From assembly GCA_046350115.1 (NCBI GenBank), contig JAXMAZ010000017.1:62001-126000 (forward strand): a stretch of DNA of 64,000 bases, given 5' to 3'. The stretch is from JAXMAZ01 sp046350115. GTDB lineage: Bacteria; Planctomycetota; Planctomycetia; Gemmatales; Gemmataceae. The notes under the pieces were generated by a model. That model did not search any database. It was not told the DNA's origin and was given only the letters and a program-made list of their open reading frames with translations. Below are positions 1 to 7,568 of the stretch, one piece after another (positions within the stretch are counted from its first letter, which is position 1; every line of letters begins with the position of its first letter). Made by a program: the position numbers and the translations under genes.

Positions 1-175
1 GCCGGAGCTGTACGATCTGGCCGCCAACCTCGGGGAGACGACCAACCTGTACGCCTCGCAACCGGACGTGGTGAAGCGATTGGAAGCCGTCGCGGAAGCC
101 GCCCGGACCGATCTCGGCGACGCCCGCACCGGCCGCAAGGGGAAGAACCTGCGGCCGGCCGGCACGGCGGAATAA
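1..175 (+). CDS. Sulfatase, C-terminal end (partial)
   Basis: The open frame begins at base 2 and ends with TAA at 173-175, so only the last 57 residues are present. They start PELYDLAANLGETTNLY, the characteristic tail of formylglycine-dependent sulfatases, where an 'ELYDLxxDPxExxNL' segment follows the catalytic domain. A short basic tail (GRKGKN) ends the protein. The catalytic C-x-P-x-R motif lies outside the window. Sulfatases are abundant in planctomycetes and usually exported to desulfate polysaccharides; the substrate cannot be inferred here. Confidence 0.75.
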   Translation, partial: PELYDLAANLGETTNLYASQPDVVKRLEAVAEAARTDLGDARTGRKGKNLRPAGTAE

Positions 176-294
176 CGTGCGTTGCCTTGGGATGAAGTCC
201 CCGCCGGGCCGCCACGGAGGGCGGCCCGCGACGACCCCGAGCCAGGGCTGCACCTTAAACGCCTCGTAAACCCACTCAATCCGTGGAGCCTCTC

Positions 295-1014
295 ATGCGA
301 TCGCTCGTCTTGCTGCTCGCCCTCGCCGTCCCCGCCGCGGCGGCCGACGGCGGGTGGACCGACCTGCTCACCGACGCCGCCTGGAAGAAGGTGGACAAGA
401 ACTGGGTGAAGGCGTCCGCAGTGAGGCTGAAGCCGGGCACCGAGAACCGGCTCGAAGCGACCCCGGCGGCCGACGGCCCGGTCTGGGTGAACGGCCCGCT
501 CGGCCGGCTGCCGGACCTGTACACCAAGGCCGAGTTCGGCGACTGCGAGGTGCACGTCGAGTTCCTGATCGCCCGGCGGTCGAACAGCGGGATCAAGTTC
601 CACGGGGTGTACGAGGTGCAGATCCTCGACTCCGCCGGCAAGCCGGCCGACAAGCTGAGCGGGGACGACTGCGGCGGCGTCTACCCGCGGGCCGAGTACC
701 AGCAGAAGAAGTACGTCCATCTGGACAAGGGGATCGCCCCACGGGTGAACGCGGCCAAGCCGGCCGGCGAGTGGCAGACGCTGGACGTGACGTTCCGCGC
801 CCCCCGGTTCGACGCGGACGGCAAGAAGGTCGAGAACGCGAAGATCGTCAAGGCGACGCTGAACGGCCAGGTGATCCACGAGAATCAGGAGCTGAAGTAC
901 CCGACCGGGGCGAACTGGACGGTGAAGGAGAAGCCGACCGGCCCGTTCATGATCCAGGCCGACCACGGCCCGGTGGCCGTCCGCAACGTTCGCATCCGGG
1001 CATTGGCCCGCTGA
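295..1014 (+). CDS. Secreted DUF1080 (3-keto-disaccharide hydrolase-like) protein
   Basis: A 239-residue protein begins at ATG 295, preceded by GGAG about seven bases upstream; an in-frame ATG at 283 would place four extra residues before the signal peptide and is less likely. Residues 1-17 form a signal peptide ending AAAA. The rest is a single DUF1080 domain, a concanavalin-like jelly roll, with the family signature SNSGIKFHGVYEVQILDS in the middle and a closing FMIQADHGPVAVRNVRIR strand. DUF1080 proteins are exported glycan-acting proteins that are hugely expanded in planctomycetes; some members act on 3-keto-glycosides. It follows a sulfatase in the same direction. The stop codon lies inside a perfect inverted repeat shared with the convergent neighbour. 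Confidence 0.85.
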   Translation: MRSLVLLLALAVPAAAADGGWTDLLTDAAWKKVDKNWVKASAVRLKPGTENRLEATPAADGPVWVNGPLGRLPDLYTKAEFGDCEVHVEFLIARRSNSGIKFHGVYEVQILDSAGKPADKLSGDDCGGVYPRAEYQQKKYVHLDKGIAPRVNAAKPAGEWQTLDVTFRAPRFDADGKKVENAKIVKATLNGQVIHENQELKYPTGANWTVKEKPTGPFMIQADHGPVAVRNVRIRALAR

Positions 1015-1109
1015 GGACGCAGACTTCGACGCAGATGAAAACCGGATAAGAGTTAAACATGTTTCAAATCCGGTTTTCATCTGCGTCGAAGTCTGCGTCC
1101 TCAGCGGGC
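1006..1109. repeat. Perfect 41-bp inverted repeat spanning two convergent stop codons
   Basis: Arms 1006-1046 and 1069-1109 are exact reverse complements around a 22-base AT-rich loop. Each arm contains the last two codons and the TGA stop of the gene entering it (both proteins end LAR). It could act as a bidirectional terminator, but has no U-tract. It is one of several unrelated palindrome families in this window. Confidence 0.9.
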
Positions 1110-4100
1110 TAATCCGAGAGCCCGTTTGATGAAGTCCAGTTGCAGCTTCTGGTAGTGCGCCCCGCCAATCCCGTGGCGGGCGCGGGGGTAGAACATCACC
1201 TCGAAGTCCTTGTTCGCCCGCTGCAGGGCGTCCACCAGTTGGGCCGTGTTCTGGAAGTGGACGTTGTCGTCCACCAGCCCGTGCAACAGCAGCAGCTTGC
1301 CGTGCAGGTTGCCGGCCGCGGCGACGACGGACGTCTTGGCGTACCCGTCCTTGTTCTCCTGCGGGGTGAGCATGTACCGCTCGGTGTAGATCGAGTCGTA
1401 CAGCTTCCAGTCGGTCGGCGGGGCGCCGGAGATGCCGGCCGAGAAGACCTTGCTGTGGGTGAGCGCGTAGGCGGTCATGAACCCGCCGTAGCTGTGCCCC
1501 TGGATGCCCACCCGCTTGGCGTCCGCCCACGGGTTCTGGCACAGCCACTTCACCGCTTCCTCCAGGTCTTTCAGCTCGCTCACGCCCATCTGCTTGTAGC
1601 ACGCCCACGCCGACACCGCCCCCTTACCGCTGGCGCTGCGGGGGTCCACCTGGAAGACGATCACCCCCAGGTTGGCCAGCGACTGCTCGCCGACGCGGGG
1701 GCTCCAGCCGTCGCGGATCGTCGGGGCGTGCGGGCCGGCGTAGGTGCGGAGCCACACCGGGTACACCTTCGCCGGGTCGAAGTCGTGCGGGTAGGTGATG
1801 GCGGCTTCGAGCAGGAACCCGTCGCTCATCGGGATCTGTCGCCGCTCGTACTTACCCCACTTGAAGTTCTCCCGCTCGTACATCGGGTTGCTGTCGGTCA
1901 TCCGGACTTGCTTGCCGGTGGTCAGGTCGAACACCGCCGTCCGGGCCGGCGTCGTCTCGTCCGCGTACCGGTCGAGGTACAGCGGGCCGGTCGGGGCCAG
2001 GGTGACGGCATGGGTACCCCCGGCCGGGGTGACGCGGGCGAACGCGCCGCCGTCCAGGCTCGCCCGGTACAGGTGCGTGCCGGTCGGCGTGTCCTTCGAC
2101 CCGACGACGTACAGCGTACCGGCGTCCTCGTCCACCCGGGCGACCGACTTCACCTCCCAGTCGCCGGTCGTCAGCGGGCGGATCAGCTTGCCGTCGGCCG
2201 TGTAGTGGTAGACGTGCTTGTAGCCCGATCGCTCGCTCAGGAACAGGAGCGACCCGTCCTTGAGTCGGTGCGGCTCGCCCAGGTCTTCGACCCAGGCTTT
2301 GGTAGTCTCCCGGAACAGCACCCGCGGGGCGGACGCCGGGTCCGGCCAGGTGACGACGTCCAGCCAGGTCTGGGTGCGGTTCTGCACGTAGGCGAACGGG
2401 GTGTTCGTCCCCGGCAGCCAGCCGACCCGGCTGACGACCGTGTCTTCCGGCTTGTACCCGGTCAGGCTGAGGAACTGGACCGGCCCGCCGTCCGCGGACG
2501 CCACCCCGATCTTGACCGTCGGGTTCGGGTCGCCGGCCTTCGGGTACGGGATCGTCTCCAGTACCCCCCGGGCCGGGAACATCTGCGTCAGGTGGAACGG
2601 CTTGACCGGGGTGTCGTCGAACCGCATGAAGGCGAGCTGCTTGCCGTCCGTGCTCCACCAGAACGCCCGGCCGTTGCGGTTGAAGATCTCCTCCTCGTAC
2701 ACCCAGTCGGCCTTGCCGTTCAGGATCTGCCCGCCGCCGTCGGTGGTGAGCTGCACGTCCTTGCCGCCGGCCGCCGCGTACAGGTTGCCCCCGCGGACGT
2801 AGGCCACCCGGTCCCCGGTCGGGGCCAGGGTGAGGAACTCCTTGCCGCCGGGCGACTTGGTGAACCGCACCGCCGGCCGGCCGTCGAAGTAGGCGAACCC
2901 GGTGTCCCCGCCGAGGTCGAACAGGGTGCCGGTCTTGGCCTTGTCCATGCGGAAGAACGGCTGCCGGGCGATCTGGTCGGCGGTCGTCGGGCTGACCTCC
3001 TTGAGCGCCGCCAGCGATTTCTTCAGCTTGGCCGGATCGACGAACGGCTCGCTGCGACCGGTCCGGGCGTCCACCTTCAGCAGCTTGCCGTCCCGGGTTT
3101 GCAGGAAGTGGTCGGCGTCCACCCAGTCGGTGGCCCCGCCGAACCCGCCCCGCCGGCCGCCGCCGAACCCGCCGCCGATCTGCGTGTCGGCGGTGACGGG
3201 CTTCGGGGCCGGGCGGTCCTCCGGCAGCGGCCGCGGGGCGCCGGTGAACACGGCCGGCGCGTCCTTCAGCCGGTACACCGGGTAGGCTGACCCGACCGCC
3301 GTGAACTCGTTGAAGAACTCCCAGGCGGCCAGCCCGTCGTCGCTGTCCGGCTCCAGCAGGTACGCCGCCAGCCGGCCGAGCGGCTGGTCGGTCTTCACCA
3401 GCGCCCCGCCGGCGTGGAGCTTGGCCTCGCCCGGCTTCCACTCGGACTCCAGGGTGACGACCCGGTGCTTCTGGAACGCCCGCTCCTCCCGCTTGAGTTC
3501 CTTGACCGTCGCCAGCTCGACGTCCAGGACGATGTCCTCCCGCAGTTCGTCCACCTTGATGCCGTGCCGCCGCAGCGTCTCGATGGCGGCCGGGGCGGTC
3601 GGCGGGACGTAGTACGCGGCCGGCAGCGCGACCGTCTGGGTCGGCTCGACCTTCGTCACCAGCTCGACCGGGTAGTCCTTGGTCTTGTCGGTCTTGGTCC
3701 GCCGGCCGTCCTTCACCGCCTCCTCGTAGCCGAGGACGGTCGCCTTCTTCTCCACGACGGACTTGGTCCGCAGCACCAGCGGCGTCTTCAGCTTGCGGGC
3801 GTCGGCCGAGACTTTCTTCAGCTCGTCGGCCTTCTCGACCGCGACCTCCAGCCCGGCCTTGACGAACGCGTAGCTGGCCTTCACCCGGTCGGCGAACGAG
3901 GCGTAGGTGTACGACTCGGACAGCAGCGCCACCCGACCACGCAGGGCCAGGTACTGGATGCCGTACCGCGGCTGGCACGGGTACGACTCCCACTGCGACC
4001 GGTCGCGGGTGAAGTTGCCGTAGGGGAAGGTGTCGAACCCGGTGGCCGCCTTCACCTTCCTGGCCATCTCGGGCAGGAACGTGTCCTGGCCGAGTGACAC

Positions 4101-4769
4101 CAGCTTGTCACCGCTGCCGGGGTGCCGTGGGCCGTCGTAGGTCAGGGTGTACCGGTGGTAGCTGCCGTTGGTCGTGTGGCAGTCGATGATGAGTAGCGGG
4201 TCGGTCTTGTCCACCAGCCGGACCAGCGCCCGGATCTCCGGTGTCTCTAGCTTCACGAAGTCGCGGTTCAGGTCGAACCCGCCGGCGTTCGCCCGCTCGC
4301 CGACGGCCGGGGGGCCGTTCTGGGACGTGCGGTTCTTCGGGCTGATCTTCTCGTTCCCGTCCGGGTTCAGGTTCGGGACGATGAGGAGGACGAGCTTCTT
4401 GAGTAGGTCGGACTTGGCCGTCGCCAGGTCGCGGGCCAGGGCCAGCACCGCCTCCTTGCCGTCCACCTCCCCGGCGTGGATGTTGGCGAACACCAGCACC
4501 TTGGTTTTGTCCGACTTGGCCGCCGCCTCGACGGTGGCGACCGGCGGGTCGCTGAGGATGAGCAGCGGCAGCGGCCGGTCCTGCCCGCTCTTGCCGAAGT
4601 CGGTCCGCTTGACCGTCGGGAACTGTTTCGCCAGGTCGTCGCAGAAGGCCAGCACGTCGGCGTGCCGGGACGTCTCCTGGTAGTTGGTCCGCTCGGCGAC
4701 GGTTTTCGGCTGGTCGGCCGAGGCCGGCAAACAGAGGGCGAGGACGGCCGCGAGGGCCAGGCGGGACAT
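1101..4769 (-). CDS. M14 zinc carboxypeptidase / S9B dipeptidyl-peptidase IV fusion protein
   Basis: A 1222-residue secreted protein with signal peptide 1-18 and GGAG eight bases before the ATG. Residues about 25-530 are an M14-type zinc carboxypeptidase: HAGE at 98-101 gives the HxxE zinc ligands, followed by NPDG, FDLNRDF and DCHTTNG (His198). A glycine-rich linker near 540 leads into a DPP-IV beta-propeller (WVYEEEIF is the Glu-Glu motif that binds the substrate amino terminus) and an alpha/beta hydrolase domain with Ser1093 in GHSYGG, Asp in LVDDNVH and His in ARHGIGG. Both catalytic sets look complete. M14 and S9B enzymes are normally separate; here they share one uninterrupted frame. 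It probably degrades peptides extracellularly or in the periplasm. Convergent with the DUF1080 gene. Confidence 0.9.
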   Translation of the reverse strand: MSRLALAAVLALCLPASADQPKTVAERTNYQETSRHADVLAFCDDLAKQFPTVKRTDFGKSGQDRPLPLLILSDPPVATVEAAAKSDKTKVLVFANIHAGEVDGKEAVLALARDLATAKSDLLKKLVLLIVPNLNPDGNEKISPKNRTSQNGPPAVGERANAGGFDLNRDFVKLETPEIRALVRLVDKTDPLLIIDCHTTNGSYHRYTLTYDGPRHPGSGDKLVSLGQDTFLPEMARKVKAATGFDTFPYGNFTRDRSQWESYPCQPRYGIQYLALRGRVALLSESYTYASFADRVKASYAFVKAGLEVAVEKADELKKVSADARKLKTPLVLRTKSVVEKKATVLGYEEAVKDGRRTKTDKTKDYPVELVTKVEPTQTVALPAAYYVPPTAPAAIETLRRHGIKVDELREDIVLDVELATVKELKREERAFQKHRVVTLESEWKPGEAKLHAGGALVKTDQPLGRLAAYLLEPDSDDGLAAWEFFNEFTAVGSAYPVYRLKDAPAVFTGAPRPLPEDRPAPKPVTADTQIGGGFGGGRRGGFGGATDWVDADHFLQTRDGKLLKVDARTGRSEPFVDPAKLKKSLAALKEVSPTTADQIARQPFFRMDKAKTGTLFDLGGDTGFAYFDGRPAVRFTKSPGGKEFLTLAPTGDRVAYVRGGNLYAAAGGKDVQLTTDGGGQILNGKADWVYEEEIFNRNGRAFWWSTDGKQLAFMRFDDTPVKPFHLTQMFPARGVLETIPYPKAGDPNPTVKIGVASADGGPVQFLSLTGYKPEDTVVSRVGWLPGTNTPFAYVQNRTQTWLDVVTWPDPASAPRVLFRETTKAWVEDLGEPHRLKDGSLLFLSERSGYKHVYHYTADGKLIRPLTTGDWEVKSVARVDEDAGTLYVVGSKDTPTGTHLYRASLDGGAFARVTPAGGTHAVTLAPTGPLYLDRYADETTPARTAVFDLTTGKQVRMTDSNPMYERENFKWGKYERRQIPMSDGFLLEAAITYPHDFDPAKVYPVWLRTYAGPHAPTIRDGWSPRVGEQSLANLGVIVFQVDPRSASGKGAVSAWACYKQMGVSELKDLEEAVKWLCQNPWADAKRVGIQGHSYGGFMTAYALTHSKVFSAGISGAPPTDWKLYDSIYTERYMLTPQENKDGYAKTSVVAAAGNLHGKLLLLHGLVDDNVHFQNTAQLVDALQRANKDFEVMFYPRARHGIGGAHYQKLQLDFIKRALGLAR

Positions 4770-4827
4770 GGCAACGCTCCATGAGCAACGGAATCGGGTC
4801 GGCGTCAGTGTCCGGTTACAGGTTCGA

Positions 4828-5154
4828 CCTAACCCCCCGGCCCCCTTCCCTAAGAGGGAAGGGGGAGCAAGCAGGGCGCTCGCCCCGGCGACGACTCCAA
4901 GGTCCGGGCCGGATGGCGGCTCCGAAACCTAACCCCCCGGCCCCCTTCCCTCAGAAGGAAGGGGGAGCAAGGGGGAGGCAGGTCCGGGCCGCGAACACTC
5001 TCCCTCACCCGCGGGGTCGAACACTCCCCCTTCCCTCAGAGGGAAGGGGGCCGGGGAGGTTGCGGGGGCACTGCCCCGCCCGAGCCCGAGCCCACTGTCG
5101 GGACGTGCATCCCGCTCGCTCCCCTTCCCTCGTAGGGAAGGGGGCCGGGGGTTC
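4828..5154. repeat. Clustered palindromic repeat, two direct and two inverted copies of a CT-rich unit
   Basis: A unit of about 44 bases starting CCTAACCCCCCGGCCCCC and containing an internal hairpin (CCCCTTCCCT/AGGGAAGGGG) occurs forward at 4828-4871 and 4928-4971, and inverted at about 5024-5061 and 5116-5154. A related element lies at 56599-56751. The repeat overlaps the 3' end of the M20 amidohydrolase frame. The spacers differ from one another and the copies change orientation, so this is not a CRISPR array. Confidence 0.85.
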
Positions 5155-6601
5155 AAGGTTGCCTTCACTCCCCGCCGCCGCGCTTGCCGGCAACCGGTAG
5201 TCGAGCGGCGGCGGCTGGTCCTTGTCCAGCATCGGCCGGTACTCGCGGCCCGCCTTCCGCTGGGCGAACTCGGTCTTGGCGGCGGCGACCGTGGCCGGGT
5301 CGGTGAACAGGTCCCAGGCGGTGGCGGCGAGTGTCTTGGCGGCCAGTTGCATCCCCTTCTTGCCGATGGTGGTGCCGCCGCACGCGACCGCCTGCCACGA
5401 GTGCCCCGGCGTCCCCGGCACCCAGCATGCCACGTACACGCCGGTCGTCGGCACCACCCACGACACGTCCCCGACGTCCGTGGACCCCATTCCCACCTTG
5501 CCGGACACGTCCACCACCTGCCGGACGCTCTCCAGCGGCAGCTTGTCGGCGAACGTCTCCTGGAGCCGCAGGGCGAACCGGGTCTCCTCCGCGTCATAGC
5601 CCAGATCGTTCAGCGTGGTCAGGTTGGCTTTAGCTACCCGGGCCAGGGTGTCGTTCGGCAGCAGCTCCATCGTCCCGCCGAGGTTCTGCACTTCGAGCCG
5701 GGTTTCGGTCGCCAGCGCCCCGGCCTGGGCGCACTTGAGCAGCCGGGGGTAAAGCTGCCGGACCACGTCGGCCTTCGGATGCCGAACGTAGAAGAACCCC
5801 TCGGCGAACTCCGGGACGACGTTCGCCGCCCCGCCGCCGCTGGTGACGGTGTGGTGCAGCCGGGTGCCATCCGGCGTATGCTCGCGCAGCAGTTCGACCG
5901 CGTGCATGGTGAGGACCAGCGCGTCCAGGGCCGACCGCCCCTTTTCCGGCGACCCGGCGGCGTGGGCCGGGGTGCCGTGGAATCGGAACTTGGCCGCGAT
6001 CCGGGCCAGGCACGACTGGTCGCCGGCGGCATTGCGGCTGCCGGGGTGCCAGTGCAGGCACACGTCGCAGTCGGCGAACAGCCCGGCCCGGGCCATGAAC
6101 ACCTTGGCCGCCCCGCCTTCCTCGGCCGGGCAGCCGTACACCCGCACCGTGCCTTTCAGCGTGCCGGCCTTGATCTGCTCGGCGACGGCGATCCCGGCGG
6201 ACGCGGACGCCACCCCGAACAGGTGGTGCCCGCAGGCGTGCCCGTTACCGGTGCCGGCGGCCCGCGGCTGGCGGTACGGCACCGCCTCCTGGGACAGTTC
6301 CGGCAGCGTCGTACTCGCCGAGGATGCCGATCACCGGCTTGCCGCTGCCGAACGTGGCGACGAACGCGGTCGGGATGCCGGCCACGCCCCGTTCGACCTT
6401 GAAACCCGCCTTCTCCAGATGCTCGCTCAGTGCGGCGGACGACCGCTTCTCCAGGTAGCCGCCCTCGGCGAAGTCCCAGATTTGCTTTGCCAACGCCCAG
6501 GACGCCTCGGCCCGTGCGTCGACGGACTTCGCCAGCGCCTCCTTCTGGGCGACGGCCGGGGCGGCGGCGAGCAGGAGCGCAGTGACGGATAGGAGACGCA
6601 T
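5005..6601 (-). CDS. M20-family amidohydrolase, AbgB-like (frameshifted)
   Basis: The gene starts at ATG 6601 with a signal peptide (MRLLSVTALLLAAAPAVAQ). The amino-terminal frame runs to GILGEYDA near 6290, where a two-base loss moves the reading into the next frame at LPELSQEAVPYRQ; the remainder (GTGNGHACGHHLFG metal-binding motif, EEGGAAKVFMARAGLF, GSTDVGDVSW, PGTPGHSWQ) is intact. These are hallmarks of M20D peptidases related to p-aminobenzoyl-glutamate hydrolase subunit B, binuclear zinc enzymes that cleave N-acyl amino acids. The carboxy terminus reads about 50 residues into the palindromic repeat at 4828-5154 before a stop, so its native end has probably been replaced. A TACACT box lies 29 bases before the start. 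Because conservation resumes cleanly, the frameshift may be a sequence error. Confidence 0.8.
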
Positions 6602-6630
6602 GGCGGGTTCCGGCAGCAGGAGGGACCGCC

Positions 6631-6636
6631 AGTGTA
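6631..6636 (-). promoter_or_regulatory. Candidate -10 box (TACACT) for the M20 amidohydrolase
   Basis: TACACT on the minus strand, 29 bases before the ATG at 6601. The same TA(C/T)ACT hexamer occurs at similar distances before several other genes here. No convincing -35 is seen. Confidence 0.35.
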
Positions 6637-6685
6637 CCCGGTCCGCCGGGCCGGGCAATCGTCAGCCGGTCATTCCGAGAGGCGG

Positions 6686-6825
6686 CCCCGGGGGAGGGCG
6701 AGGCTCCTGCCGAGCCGGGGGCGCGTGGGCAGGTCCGGCGTCCCATGCCGGTGACGGCCACCGGTGTGAAACACGCCGATTCCCACGCGCTCCCGGCTCG
6801 GCAGGAGCCTCGCCCTCCCCCGGGG
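6686..6825. repeat. Inverted-repeat element between msrB and the amidohydrolase
   Basis: Arms 6686-6719 (starting CCCCGGGGGAGGGCGAGG) and 6792-6825 are reverse complements; a second pair, GCGCGTGGG/CCCACGCGC, lies just inside. The loop is about 70 bases. It occupies most of the gap between the MsrB stop and the upstream gene. Confidence 0.85.
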
Positions 6826-6839
6826 CTGCTACCGACCCC

Positions 6840-7286
6840 TCAGACGGTCGGCGGCAACTGCTCCGTGAACCGCAGGGCCACCGAGTTCAGGCAATACCGC
6901 AGCCCGGTCGGGTGGGGGCCGTCGGGGAACACGTGCCCGAGGTGGCTGTCGCACCGGGCGCACCGAATCTCGGTCCGCACCATGCCGTGGCTGGAGTCCC
7001 GGACTTCGGCGACGTGGGCCTCGTCGAACGGCTCGTAAAAGCTCGGCCAGCCGGTGCCGGACTCGAACTTCGCCCCGGACTTGAACAGCGGCAGCGCGCA
7101 CAGCCGGCAGAGGTAGACGCCGGCCGTCTTGTTGTTCAGGAGGCCGCCGCAGAACGGGGCTTCGGTCCCGTAGGCGAGCAGCACCCGCCGCTCCTCCGGG
7201 GACAGGTCGGCCTCCAGCCGGCGGCGGTCCTCGGCGGACGGCGGGGTCAGGTCGTATCCGGACGCGGACTTCGTGGGAGCGGCCAT
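6840..7286 (-). CDS. msrB: Peptide-methionine (R)-S-oxide reductase MsrB
   Basis: A 148-residue cytoplasmic-type MsrB that reduces methionine-R-sulfoxide in proteins using thioredoxin. The domain fills nearly the whole protein: GTEAPFCGGLLNNK near 40-53, zinc ligands Cys60/Cys63 (CRLC) and Cys109/Cys112 (CARC), SGTGWPSF, GHVFPDGP, and the catalytic Cys132 in RYCLNSVALRF. There is no signal peptide. It stands alone between two palindromic elements, so it is probably monocistronic. Length and motifs are fully typical of the family. Confidence 0.95.
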   Translation of the reverse strand: MAAPTKSASGYDLTPPSAEDRRRLEADLSPEERRVLLAYGTEAPFCGGLLNNKTAGVYLCRLCALPLFKSGAKFESGTGWPSFYEPFDEAHVAEVRDSSHGMVRTEIRCARCDSHLGHVFPDGPHPTGLRYCLNSVALRFTEQLPPTV

Positions 7287-7344
7287 ACGGCACCCGTGCG
7301 GTGAGGCTGGAGATCCGCTTACATGGTAGGCCGGCCGATTTTTC

Positions 7345-7555
7345 GTAGGGCGAGTCCAGCCGGCTCTGCGGCGCCGACCCGCCGAAACGGCAACCGCTCC
7401 CGCCCGGGCCGGCGGGCCTCCCAGAGCGTCGGCACCGCCCTACGGGGCTGTCCGGCGTAGGGCGGTGCCGACGCTCTGGGAGGCCCGCCGCGAACGGCAA
7501 TTCGTCCCACCCGGGCCGGCGGGTCGGCGCGCAAAGCCGGCTTGACCCGCCCTAC
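7345..7555. repeat. Nested inverted repeat, GTAGGG...CCCTAC family (with inner palindrome)
   Basis: Outer arms begin GTAGGGCGAGTCCAGCCGGC and end with the complementary GCTTGACCCGCCCTAC; an inner palindrome around 7405-7485 has arms reading GGCGGGCCTCCCAGAGCGTC and its complement. The same two-layer structure recurs at 53007-53226, and a single-layer version at 59300-59403. It ends 13 bases past the stop of the C45-type gene. Confidence 0.9.
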
Positions 7556-7568
7556 AAGATCGCGCCCG

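Noticed and set aside
1140..3290. Long open frame (716 codons) antisense to the M14-S9B gene
   Set aside because: It is a high-GC shadow: composition is dominated by Arg, Gly, Val and Leu, there are no motifs, and the opposite strand encodes a clearly conserved protein.
4828..5154. Possible CRISPR array (four repeats with spacers)
   Set aside because: Repeats occur in both orientations, the spacers are irregular, units are CT-rich hairpins found elsewhere singly, and no cas gene is near.
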